Source of the DNA: Myxococcales bacterium
GTDB lineage: Bacteria; Myxococcota_A; Polyangia; Haliangiales; Haliangiaceae
NCBI GenBank assembly: GCA_028287135.1
Contig: JAQBQE010000067.1
Coordinates: 1 to 64,000 of the forward strand
Direction: 5' to 3'
DNA: 64,000 nt
Part shown: piece after piece, positions 51,740-60,069 of the stretch
Layout: each line of letters opens with the position of its first letter
How positions within the stretch are numbered: the first letter of the stretch is position 1
Translations under genes and position numbers: made by a program
The notes under the pieces: generated by a model
Seen by the model: the letters and a program-made list of their open reading frames with translations, nothing else
What the model was told of the DNA's origin: nothing
Databases searched by the model: none

Positions 51740-53779
51740 GTGCGCTGGCTGGTGATCGCGTGCGTGCTCCTCGCGGGCGCTCCGCGTGCCGTCGCGCAAC
51801 CGAGCCCGGCTCCGGCTCCCAACCCGAACCCCACGCCGTCGACCCACCCCTCGCCGAAGCCCCCCGATCCCGTCGCCGGCGATCCGGTGACGCCTCCGGC
51901 CGCGGTCGCTCCGCCGACGCCGACCCCGCCAGCGGCCGTGCCGGTCCCGCCGGTCCCGCCGCGCAAGCCGACCGCCCAGGCGAAGGTCGATCGCGAGAAG
52001 GCCGAGCAGATCTGCGCCGCGCGCGATCCGAGCTGCGACTGGCTGGCCACCCTCGGTGGCCTCGAGCGCACGAGCGTTCGCCGGGCACTCACTGCGCGCG
52101 GCTACGAGCTCGACCCAGCGCCGTGGGGCAAGGTCATCGGCACGATCCAGGTCGTCAACGAGGACGTGTTCGCGGAGAAGAACCGCGTTCTCCAGTTCCT
52201 CAACACCTTCCACGTGACCACGAAGGAGCACGTGGTCCGCCGGGAGGTCGTGATCGCGCCCGGCGAGATCTGGGATCAGGCGCTGATCGAGGAGACCGCG
52301 CGCCGCTTGCGCGATCCGCTGTTCAGCTCGGTGATCGTGGTGCTGCCGGTGATCTCGAGCGAGCCCGGCAAGGTCGACGTGCTCGTGGTGACGCGCGACA
52401 TCTGGAGCCTGCGGCTCAACACGCAGTACACGTGGCAGCAGAACAAGCTGACCGACCTCTCGCTCTCGCTGTCGGAGAACAACTTCTTTGGCCTGCGCAA
52501 GGTCGTCGCGCTCGGCCTGACCATGGACCAGGGCAAGATCGAGGTCGGGCCGCTCTACATCGACAAGAACTTCCTCGGGAAGCGCCTCGAGCTCCGCGCG
52601 CGCATCAACACGATCGTCAATCGCGAGGCGCTGCTGCCGTACAACCGCGATGGCCTGTTCGACATCGGTCAGCTCGACTCCGAGGGCAGCTCGAGCACGA
52701 TCTCGCTGCGCAGGACGCTGTGGCAGCTGTCGAGCAAGTGGGGCGCTGGGGCCTCGTTCACGCACCGGTTCTCGACGGAGCGTGGCTTCGACGGCAAGAA
52801 CATCCGCTCCGTCGGGTGCGCGCTCGGACGCGACTGCGTGATCCTGACCCGCAATGCCGCTGCGATGACCCCCGAGGACGAGAAGTTGCCGTTGATCTAC
52901 CAGCAGCACCGCTGGAGCTTCACGGCCTCCGCGGTCCGACAGTTCGGCACCAAGGTGAAGCAGCAGGTCACCGTCGGCTACACGCTCGATAACAACCGCC
53001 CGCGTCTGCTCGATTCGTTCCCCGGTACCGTCGCGCAGCGCGAGGCGTTCATCGCTCGCGTGCTGCCGCCGTCCGAGGTCAACTCGGCTCCGTTCGTCTC
53101 GTACTCGCTGTTCACACCGCGGTTTCGTACGCGCCGGAACGTCCAGACCTACGACCTCGCCGAGGACCTTCGCACCGGTCCCGACCTCGAGGTGTCGTAC
53201 GGCATCGGGCTCGAGCTGATCGGCGCGGACGCGAACTTCCAGCGCGGCGGCCTCGGCGGCGGCTACACGCTGCCGTGGGGACGAGACGGTTCGGCGCGGC
53301 TCGGGGCGTCGTACTCGACGCGCTACCAGGACGGCGAGCTGCGCGACAACAGCGCCTCGGTGTCGACGCGGATCGTGACGCCGAACCTCGGCTACGTCCG
53401 GATCGTCGCCGAGAGTGCGCTCGCCAGCCGGTGGAACGAGCGCCGCAATGGCTACTTCGCGATCGGTTCGGGCACCGGTCTGCGCGGGTTCAATATCGAG
53501 GAGTTCATCGGCGATCGGCTGTTCGGAACGCAGATCGAGGCGCGCTCGATCCCGACGAGCCTGTGGGTGCTGCGGCTCGGTGGCGTCGTGTTCTACGAGG
53601 TCGGTGGCGCCGCGGATACCCTGTCGACGTTGCAGCTTCATCACGACGCGGGAGTCGGCTTCCGGATGCTGCTGCCGCAGACATCGCGCGAGCTATTTCG
53701 GTTCGATCTCGCCTTCCCGCTTGATGGTGCGGAGCGCGGATCTCCGAAGTTCAGCGCTGGATTTCAGTCCGAGTTCTGA
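51740..53779 (+). CDS. Omp85/BamA-superfamily outer-membrane protein with Pro-rich N-terminus
   Basis: 679 residues from GTG 51740, which starts a clean signal peptide (RWLVIACVLLAGAPRAVAQ). Residues about 22-85 are a Pro/Ala linker. One POTRA-like unit follows (GKVIGTIQVVNEDVFAEKN, VVRREVVIAPGEIWDQALIE, PLFSSVIVVLPV, GKVDVLVVTRDIW). The remaining roughly 450 residues form a beta-barrel with strands such as LSLSLSENNFFGLRKVVALG and LGASYSTRYQDG. IGSGTGLRGFNIEEFIGDRL resembles the conserved Omp85 loop 6 region with R-G-F. The C-terminus ends F-S-A-G-F-Q-S-E-F. It may translocate or insert an outer-membrane client; the following glycine-rich lipoprotein is one candidate. Confidence 0.85.
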   Translation: MRWLVIACVLLAGAPRAVAQPSPAPAPNPNPTPSTHPSPKPPDPVAGDPVTPPAAVAPPTPTPPAAVPVPPVPPRKPTAQAKVDREKAEQICAARDPSCDWLATLGGLERTSVRRALTARGYELDPAPWGKVIGTIQVVNEDVFAEKNRVLQFLNTFHVTTKEHVVRREVVIAPGEIWDQALIEETARRLRDPLFSSVIVVLPVISSEPGKVDVLVVTRDIWSLRLNTQYTWQQNKLTDLSLSLSENNFFGLRKVVALGLTMDQGKIEVGPLYIDKNFLGKRLELRARINTIVNREALLPYNRDGLFDIGQLDSEGSSSTISLRRTLWQLSSKWGAGASFTHRFSTERGFDGKNIRSVGCALGRDCVILTRNAAAMTPEDEKLPLIYQQHRWSFTASAVRQFGTKVKQQVTVGYTLDNNRPRLLDSFPGTVAQREAFIARVLPPSEVNSAPFVSYSLFTPRFRTRRNVQTYDLAEDLRTGPDLEVSYGIGLELIGADANFQRGGLGGGYTLPWGRDGSARLGASYSTRYQDGELRDNSASVSTRIVTPNLGYVRIVAESALASRWNERRNGYFAIGSGTGLRGFNIEEFIGDRLFGTQIEARSIPTSLWVLRLGGVVFYEVGGAADTLSTLQLHHDAGVGFRMLLPQTSRELFRFDLAFPLDGAERGSPKFSAGFQSEF

Positions 53780-53788
53780 CCGGGCGAG

Positions 53789-53794
53789 TATCAT
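53789..53794 (+). promoter_or_regulatory. Putative -10 box (TATCAT) for the glycine-rich lipoprotein gene
   Basis: TATCAT ends 7 nt before GTG 53802. It is the closest of the leaderless-type boxes to the TATAAT consensus. Confidence 0.5.
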
Positions 53795-53801
53795 CGAGGC
53801 C

Positions 53802-54917
53802 GTGCGGGGAGCGTGGCTCGTCATCGTCGGAACCAGCGGGTGCGGGTTCACGACGCCCGTCGGCACCGGCATCGACGCCGGAGACGTCGCCGATGGCATG
53901 ACCGATGCCCCCGAGGTCGACGCGCCGCTCGCGGACGCGTTCTCGTTCGATGTGAACCCGACGCTCTGCTACGGCGGACCGGGGGCGTTCCAGCTGTGTC
54001 TGCCCGCGGCGCCGACCGCGCCCCTCACGCTGTCAGGAACCATCGATACCTCGGTCTGTGCGAACGGAATCGTGGTCTCGCCGAGCGTGACGGCGCCTGA
54101 CGTGTGCGTGATCGCGGGTGCCACGGTCACCGTGCCCGGCATGGTGCGCGTGATCGGTATGCGTCCGCTCGCGGTCGTCGCGTCCGGGACGATGACGATC
54201 GCCGGGACGATCGACGTCTCGTCGGTGCGTGGTGGTCAACGCGGCGCGGGCGCGAACCATCCGTGCGCGATGGCGTCTGCACCCGGGACCGCCGGCAACG
54301 GCGACGGCGGTGGTGGATCGGGCGGCAGCTTCCAGACCCGCGGCGGCCTCGGTGGTGGTGGTGGTGGTGGTGGTGTCGGGGGCAGCATTCCACCTGCGCC
54401 TGCGACCTCGCCGTTCGTCCGCGGTGGCTGTCGCGGCCGGGGTGGTGGCGGCAGCGGCGGGGGCTCCGGAGACTCCGGCGGCGCGGTGTATCTCGTGGCC
54501 GCGGGTGCACTGGATCTCTCCGGCACGATCAACGCCTCGGGCGCCGGCGGAGCCGGATCGACCGGACCCAGGGGTGGCGGCGGTGGTGGCGGATCGGGCG
54601 GCATGATCGCGCTGTACGGAGCTCCGCTGACGGTGCGGCCGACCGCCTCGGTGTTCGCGAACGGTGGCGGTGGCGGAGGTGGTGGCGGACCGAACTTCAT
54701 CGGCGGCAACGGCGGCCAGTCGTCCGCCTCGAATGTGGCCGGACCCGCGGGCACCGGCGACGGAACCGGCGGTCTCGGCTCGCTGATGCTCGGGAACGGC
54801 GGTGGTGGGAGCCAGGGTGGCAAGGGAGGAGGAGGTGGTGGTGGTGGCGCGGGCGTGATCGAGAACCTGACCGGCGGCGCGATCAGCTCCGGGACGTTCT
54901 CGCCGCCGGCGAGCTGA
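53802..54917 (+). CDS. Glycine-rich surface lipoprotein
   Basis: 371 residues from GTG 53802 (signal ending VGTSGC). An Asp-rich linker (DAGDVADGMTDAPEVDAPLAD) follows. A beta-helix-like part comes next, built of short strands (LTLSGTIDTSVC, VTVPGMVRVIGMRPLAVVAS, MTIAGTIDVSSVRGGQRG). It then passes into poly-glycine stretches (GGGGGGGG, GGGGSGGGSGDSGG). The repeated D-L-S-G-T-I-N/D motifs suggest a parallel beta-helix with Gly-rich loops. Such proteins are frequent in Polyangia and have no known enzyme activity. The gene is convergent with the operon that follows, with 4 bp between stops. Confidence 0.78.
   Translation: MRGAWLVIVGTSGCGFTTPVGTGIDAGDVADGMTDAPEVDAPLADAFSFDVNPTLCYGGPGAFQLCLPAAPTAPLTLSGTIDTSVCANGIVVSPSVTAPDVCVIAGATVTVPGMVRVIGMRPLAVVASGTMTIAGTIDVSSVRGGQRGAGANHPCAMASAPGTAGNGDGGGGSGGSFQTRGGLGGGGGGGGVGGSIPPAPATSPFVRGGCRGRGGGGSGGGSGDSGGAVYLVAAGALDLSGTINASGAGGAGSTGPRGGGGGGGSGGMIALYGAPLTVRPTASVFANGGGGGGGGGPNFIGGNGGQSSASNVAGPAGTGDGTGGLGSLMLGNGGGGSQGGKGGGGGGGGAGVIENLTGGAISSGTFSPPAS
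54351..54374 (+). repeat. In-frame (GGT)8 trinucleotide tract
   Basis: Eight perfect GGT units encode eight glycines inside the glycine-rich lipoprotein. Slippage would alter glycine count without frameshift. Confidence 0.9.
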
Positions 54918-54921
54918 ATCG

Positions 54922-56505
54922 TCACTCGATCGCGAGCGAGTAGCCGAGCGTGACGAGCAGTCCGCCGATCCGCCCGCTCACGGGGCCGTCCTTCGTCGCA
55001 TGGAGATACCCGATATCGAGGACCACGCGTCCTGGACCCAGGGTTCGACCGCCGCCGGCGAAGCCGCTCACGGCGAGCGACGCACCGCTGTCTCGTACGA
55101 CGCCGATGCTGGGTGACATCACGCGGATCGCGGAGAACGCGGCGCCGACGCCGAGGCCGCCCCAGATCTGGATGGCACCGACGGCACGCACGTGGGCGAG
55201 TCGCAGCTCGAGCGGTGCGACGCTGATCCGCGTCGCGATCGACTCGTCCATCGTCGGTGCATCGAACGTGGTCGTGTATCCGGTCAGCCGCAAACCGACG
55301 CTCCACGAAGGACCGAGGACGGGCATGGCCGTGGTCGCTGAGATCGCGATCGCCGGCGTGCTGAAGCGCCCGAGGTTCGACAGGTAGCCGGCATGAGCTC
55401 CGAGATGGAGCGTTGGCGTGGCGGGACGGCTGTGAGGACGGTCGACGTCGAGCGACGTCTCCGCGAGCAGGACCCGGTTCTCGGGGAGACCGATCCGGAC
55501 GCGTACCTTGGCGGTGTCCGTCGGCGGCGTCTGCGGAGGAAGGATCCACACAGCGTCCCAGCCGCGCTCGGTGCGCACGGGCGCGGTGATCGTTCCAACC
55601 TCCGAGCTCAGGGAGATGTCATCGACGACGACCTTCGGCGACTCGCTCGGGTAGGACAGCTCGATCCTGAGCGGGATGCGCGCGCCGGGGACCGCGCGAC
55701 GCTGTGAGGCGGTCAGCGTCACGGCATCCGGCAGCTCGCGCGGGATCTTCATCGAGCAGGATGCCACCGGGGCGTCGGGGATCGTCGCCGTGACTTCCAC
55801 TGCTTCGTGCTCGCCAGCGTAGCTCGCAACGAAGAATCCAGGTGCAAGCGCCGCGGATGTGGCCAACGTGCCGGCGGAGACGCTGAGGATCGGTGGCGTA
55901 GGCAACGGGGCGCCCGTCGCGGTCGTGGCGACGACGAAGACCTGTCCGCCGCCGCAGCTGATCAGGAGTGCTGGCGATTGCTTCGATCCGAGCGAGATCA
56001 GCTGCTCCGTCACGCCCGACGTGGTGGTCGCGATCGCACGTGCTTCGAGCGCACCGGGCGCGACGACGACATCGACGTTCGCGACCCCCCGTGGATCCGC
56101 GATGACGGGCCCGAACTCCAGGGTGCCGAGGCGGACGACGACGCTCGCTGCGGGGTCGGTGTTGACCTTGACCCGTGCGAGCCCGGCGAGCGGGATCGTG
56201 AGCCAGTCCCGGATCGCGCCGGAGGCATCGATCCCGGCGACGACTGCGATCTGCGGCTGGCGCCTGGTCGGCAACGTGAACACAGCGCGGACCGTGCGAT
56301 CGCCGTCGGGTGAGGGAGCGGCGATGGTTCCGACGCTGCTCACGAGCCTGATGCCCTCCGTGGCGTTCGCGCGCACGTCGATCGTCACGTCACGTCCGAG
56401 GACGATCGGATCCGGGACGCGGATGTCCAGCGGACCCGAGGAGGTCCGCTCGCCAGCCGACACCTGCGTGGTGCACACGGCGGTCAGCACGAGCGCTGAT
56501 CGCAT
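54922..56505 (-). CDS. Outer-membrane-type protein with Ig-like repeats and C-terminal barrel
   Basis: 527 residues from ATG 56505, which overlaps the upstream stop (TGATG) and follows GGGAG; an ATG at 56514 is the alternative. A signal peptide (1-17) precedes several Ig-like or invasin-like segments (IRLVSSVGTIAAPSPDG, ILSVSAGTLATSAALAPGFF, ISLSSEVGTITAPV; each with S-x-G-T-I/L). The last roughly 170 residues show barrel-like strands (LHLGAHAGYLSNLGR, WSVGLRLTGYTTTFD, GLLVTLGYSLAIE). It could be an adhesin or the surface end of the signalling system encoded upstream. No family assignment is certain. Confidence 0.72.
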   Translation of the reverse strand: MRSALVLTAVCTTQVSAGERTSSGPLDIRVPDPIVLGRDVTIDVRANATEGIRLVSSVGTIAAPSPDGDRTVRAVFTLPTRRQPQIAVVAGIDASGAIRDWLTIPLAGLARVKVNTDPAASVVVRLGTLEFGPVIADPRGVANVDVVVAPGALEARAIATTTSGVTEQLISLGSKQSPALLISCGGGQVFVVATTATGAPLPTPPILSVSAGTLATSAALAPGFFVASYAGEHEAVEVTATIPDAPVASCSMKIPRELPDAVTLTASQRRAVPGARIPLRIELSYPSESPKVVVDDISLSSEVGTITAPVRTERGWDAVWILPPQTPPTDTAKVRVRIGLPENRVLLAETSLDVDRPHSRPATPTLHLGAHAGYLSNLGRFSTPAIAISATTAMPVLGPSWSVGLRLTGYTTTFDAPTMDESIATRISVAPLELRLAHVRAVGAIQIWGGLGVGAAFSAIRVMSPSIGVVRDSGASLAVSGFAGGGRTLGPGRVVLDIGYLHATKDGPVSGRIGGLLVTLGYSLAIE

Positions 56506-57437
56506 CACTCCCATTGCACCTCGGTCTGCAGTCGCGGACGTGCCTTCACCGGCACCGTCTTCCGGATCACCCGCTGTTCGGATCGTCCGAGAGCATCCAT
56601 CACGGAGACGACGATCACGTTGTCGCCCTTCTTGAGCGGCACCTCGTCGGTGAACCGCCCCCGATCGTCGGTCGGAGCGCGGACTCCGTTGATGCTGACG
56701 ACCGCCCCCGGCAGGGTCTCGCCACTCAGCCCGGCGACCTCACGGTTCGCACCTTCCGCCTTGACCTTCAGGAACAGAGACCCGGGGATCGTCGTCGGAA
56801 GTGTGGGCTCTCCGCCCGCGCGCACCGTGGAGTACTGGCCAGCGCCGACCTCGACCGTGCGCGCAGCCGCGGTCAGGCTCACCGTACCTGCTTCGGTGGC
56901 AACGGCGACATCGCCCTTCCCGGAGGTCAGGACGTTGAACGTGCCATCCCCGGTCTCGGCGACCGCATCGGTGCCTCGTGTGGCGATCCGGATCCTCGGT
57001 GCCCCTGCGCCACGCGCCTGCGCTCGAACGCGACCCTCGGTCAGCGAGAGCTGCGAGACCGAGCTCGTGATCTCGCCGACCGTGATCTCCGTGGCGCCAT
57101 CGACCATCACGGCGGCTCCGACGTCGAGGTTCGCGTGCGCATCGGGAGCCGTGCGGATGGTGTCCTGTGGGGTGAGCTGGTCTCCGGCCTTCAGCTCGAC
57201 CCACACCGACCCTGCGCGCCGCTCCACCTTGCCGGTGAGATCCACGACGACGGCAACCCGTTCGGGGACCGCGCCCGAACCGGTCGCGGTCGTGCGCGAG
57301 GGCTCTGGTCGTGGCGTCGCCGTGGGCGCCTTCACCGGCGGGTCATCGGGGGAGCCGAACCAGCGACCTCGGACGACGAGGCCGATCGCGACGACCAGCG
57401 CGATGCCGATCACGGCCATGACGAAGTAGCGGGTCAT
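56505..57437 (-). CDS. FecR-domain membrane protein
   Basis: 310 residues from ATG 57437 (overlap ATGA with the kinase upstream). One N-terminal helix (about 5-22) anchors a periplasmic part. A FecR-type domain (about 65-200) contains VAVVVDLTGKVERRAGSVWV, LKAGDQLTPQDTIRTAPDAH and VAVATEAGTVSLTAAARTVE. The C-terminus has an Ig-like unit (GAVVSINGVRAPTDDRGRFT). FecR domains usually sense or transmit signals across the envelope or act as scaffold in surface assemblies. No FecI-type sigma gene is adjacent. Confidence 0.85.
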   Translation of the reverse strand: MTRYFVMAVIGIALVVAIGLVVRGRWFGSPDDPPVKAPTATPRPEPSRTTATGSGAVPERVAVVVDLTGKVERRAGSVWVELKAGDQLTPQDTIRTAPDAHANLDVGAAVMVDGATEITVGEITSSVSQLSLTEGRVRAQARGAGAPRIRIATRGTDAVAETGDGTFNVLTSGKGDVAVATEAGTVSLTAAARTVEVGAGQYSTVRAGGEPTLPTTIPGSLFLKVKAEGANREVAGLSGETLPGAVVSINGVRAPTDDRGRFTDEVPLKKGDNVIVVSVMDALGRSEQRVIRKTVPVKARPRLQTEVQWE

Positions 57438-58309
57438 CGTGCCTGCTCGGATGCTGGAAAACGTACGACGAAGCGCGCACCGCGTGATGACTGCGGATCG
57501 ACGAAGATCGTGCCGCCGGCAGCGTTGACGATGCGCCGACATACCGCGAGACCAAGGCCGGTGCCCGAGCCACTCTGCTTCGTCGTGAAGAACGGCTCGA
57601 AGATCCGGTCTCGAAGCTGCGGCGGCACGCCGCTGCCGGTGTCCGCGACCGAGATCTCGAGGTGACCCTCGTGATGTCGCGCGCCGATCGCGATCTCGCC
57701 ACCCTCCGGCGTGGCATGCATCGCGTTGATGACGAGGTTCAGGACCACCTGCGTCAGTTCTCCACGGACCAGATGGAGGGCCGGAAGTTCGGGACCGACG
57801 TCCGTCTTCAGTGCGATTCGCTTCATCCCGAGCTGGTGCGCTGTGGCCGCCGCAATCTGTGCGATCACGTCGCCGAGCTCGACCAGCTCCGGGGCGCCGG
57901 AGTCAGCGTGTGCGAAGGTCAGGAACCGCTCCAGGATCTCGAGGCATCGCAGCGATTCCCGTTCGATCAGCTCGATGTGGCGTCGCGTCGCCGCCGGGTC
58001 CGCAGCGCGTTGCCGTGCCATCTGAGCAAAGCCGATGATCGCCGTCAGGAGGTTGCGCGTCTCGTGAGTAACGCCGGCCGACATCTCGCCGAGCACCGCG
58101 AGCTGCTGGAGGCGCTGAAACGCTGCCGGGGCGGGGGCGAGCGACTCCAGCAGCACCTTCACGCGCTGATCGAGATCCGTGGGGTCATCCGACGCGATCT
58201 GGATCTCGATGGACAGGCCCGCGCGCGCGACGAGGTCCGTCGCGGTGGGCGTGAGCAGGCGAGACGCATGCTGCGGATCGGTCAGCACGACATGGTTCTT
58301 GCTGTTCAC
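57434..58309 (-). CDS. Soluble sensor histidine kinase without recognisable input domain
   Basis: 291 residues from GTG 58309 with AAGGAG just upstream. No membrane helix is present. A short N-terminal region (1-65) leads to the dimerisation/phosphoacceptor motif GVTHETRNLLTAIIGFAQMA. The HATPase core has N-box LNLVINAMHATPEGG, G1 DTGSGVPPQ, F-box IFEPFFTTK and G2 GTGLGLAVCRRIV. The protein is complete as a class I-type kinase. It is encoded 8 bp after a second kinase and overlaps the FecR gene. Confidence 0.93.
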   Translation of the reverse strand: MNSKNHVVLTDPQHASRLLTPTATDLVARAGLSIEIQIASDDPTDLDQRVKVLLESLAPAPAAFQRLQQLAVLGEMSAGVTHETRNLLTAIIGFAQMARQRAADPAATRRHIELIERESLRCLEILERFLTFAHADSGAPELVELGDVIAQIAAATAHQLGMKRIALKTDVGPELPALHLVRGELTQVVLNLVINAMHATPEGGEIAIGARHHEGHLEISVADTGSGVPPQLRDRIFEPFFTTKQSGSGTGLGLAVCRRIVNAAGGTIFVDPQSSRGARFVVRFPASEQAR

Positions 58310-58317
58310 AGAGCTCC

Positions 58318-60069
58318 TTACGCCAGATGGGCGCCGTGGCGCGCCGCAGGAAGTGTGATGGTCATGACGGTTCCCGTTCCCACCTGACTGGACGCGCGGA
58401 TTCGACCCTGATGAACCTCGACGATGCGATGGGCCAGGGTCAGTCCCAGGCCGACGCCTCGCCAGTCGTCCTTCGTCGTGAAGAACGGCTCGAAGATCTT
58501 TTCCAGAAGCTCCGGCGGGATCCCTCGGCCGGTGTCCTCGATGTCGATCGCCACGAGCTCGTTCTCGATCGCACGCACGGCGAGGCGAAGGCGACCGCCC
58601 GTGGGCATCGCCTTCATCGAGTTGTCGACCAGCTGCGAGATCGCATGCTCGAGCTGGGTCGCGTTTCCGAGCACGCGTGGAACGTCGGCGGCGTACACCC
58701 GCTCGACGTCGATGTGCGCGGAGGCGAGCTTGTCAGCGCGCGAAATCGCGACGGCCTCGACGACGGAGGACACATCGATACGAATCGCGTCGCGTACGGA
58801 TTCCTGTGCGATCGCCTGCATGCGTTCGACGATGTCCCGGACGCGGAGCGCCTCTCGTTCGATCGTTGTCAGGTTGCGCAGCGCGCGCTCGTCGAAGCTG
58901 TCCTTGCGAGCCAGCAGGAGCTGCGTCATCCCGAGCACGCCCGTGAGAGGATTGTTGATCTCGTGCGCAATGCCGGCGCTCAGCGCGGCGACGGCACCCA
59001 GCTTGCGGGACTCGAGAAGCTGTTCCTGGGCCGCGCGGAGCTCCGCCGTCCGCGCATCCACACGCTGCTGTAGCTCATCGTTCCAGCTGCGGATCTCGAG
59101 GTCCTTGCTCTGGATCGAGTCCGTCATGCGGTTGAACGATCGGGCGAGGGTGCCGAGCTCGTCGGAGCTGGTCACATTCACACGGTGCGAAAGATCGCCG
59201 GTGGCAAGGGCCTCCGCGCCGAAGGTGAGAGTGCGCAACGGCCGGCGGATGGACAGGGTCAGCACGAAGCTTGCCACGATGGCCGCAACGAGTCCGACCA
59301 CGAGCCACAGCAGCAGCTGCAGTCGAGCGCTGGTGATCGGTGCTCGCGCTTCCGCTGCGGGCTGATCCGAGGTCACGTGCCACCCGTTCGCAAGTCGCGA
59401 CGTCGCGGCGAGCGTGGCGGCGCTTCCCGCCGCCTGACCGCACAGGATCGCTTCGGTTCCGTCAAGCAGGCGCGTCTGCACACCGCTCGGACTGGTTGCC
59501 GCGAGCTCGTCACACAGGCCGCGCACCGAGAGCCCCACCACGAGCGTCCACGGCGCCGCATCCGGGCCCTCGATCGGGAAGGCGATCGGGAGCAAGGGGG
59601 AGCGCTGTCCCGGCGCTCGGACCGGTGGCGCGGTCCGCACGACCTTGTCGGAGCGTTCGATGCCGCGGCCAAAGGCGGCGAGGTCCTCGAGCGAGATCGT
59701 CGGGTGCCGTGACGGTCGGTCTGCCGGCGTGTACACGCTCGCACCGACTCCGTTACCCGCTGCATCGAGGAGCCCGACCATCACCACATCGTCGAGCTGT
59801 TCGTAGATCAACAGCATCGCGCCCTGTCGCTCAGGGTCCGAGAGCGTCGCCCACGGAATCACGCGAGCAATCCCGCGGACGGTCCGTTGCGTGGTCTCGA
59901 GCATCGACGCGGTGGCGCGCGCTCCGTGTTCGGCGGTGCGATGGTTGAGCTCGTCGAGCTTCCGTTCGAGCGCGGGCTCGTACGTGCCGATCGTCGTGAC
60001 GGCCGAGATGCTCAGCGGGACGATCGCCACGAACAGCATGATCGCGAACAGCTTGGTGCCAACGGTCAT
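58318..60069 (-). CDS. Membrane sensor histidine kinase with periplasmic sensor and HAMP domain
   Basis: 583 residues from ATG 60069, overlapping the hybrid kinase stop by 4 bp. Helix 1 (about 7-26) and helix 2 (about 258-280) flank a periplasmic domain with Cache-like spacing. A HAMP domain follows (RRPLRTLTFGAEALATGDLS) and a coiled coil. The phosphoacceptor His is in LSAGIAHEINNPLTGVLGMT. The ATPase motifs are LVDNSMKAMPTGG, DTGRGIPPE, FEPFFTTKDD and GVGLGLTLAHRIV. The ligand is unknown. An upstream frame extension within the hybrid kinase gene is rejected. Confidence 0.94.
   Translation of the reverse strand: MTVGTKLFAIMLFVAIVPLSISAVTTIGTYEPALERKLDELNHRTAEHGARATASMLETTQRTVRGIARVIPWATLSDPERQGAMLLIYEQLDDVVMVGLLDAAGNGVGASVYTPADRPSRHPTISLEDLAAFGRGIERSDKVVRTAPPVRAPGQRSPLLPIAFPIEGPDAAPWTLVVGLSVRGLCDELAATSPSGVQTRLLDGTEAILCGQAAGSAATLAATSRLANGWHVTSDQPAAEARAPITSARLQLLLWLVVGLVAAIVASFVLTLSIRRPLRTLTFGAEALATGDLSHRVNVTSSDELGTLARSFNRMTDSIQSKDLEIRSWNDELQQRVDARTAELRAAQEQLLESRKLGAVAALSAGIAHEINNPLTGVLGMTQLLLARKDSFDERALRNLTTIEREALRVRDIVERMQAIAQESVRDAIRIDVSSVVEAVAISRADKLASAHIDVERVYAADVPRVLGNATQLEHAISQLVDNSMKAMPTGGRLRLAVRAIENELVAIDIEDTGRGIPPELLEKIFEPFFTTKDDWRGVGLGLTLAHRIVEVHQGRIRASSQVGTGTVMTITLPAARHGAHLA

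Noticed and set aside
56505..57437. A FecI/FecR iron-signalling pair
   Set aside because: There is a FecR-type domain but no adjacent ECF sigma factor or TonB receptor; the neighbours are histidine kinases.
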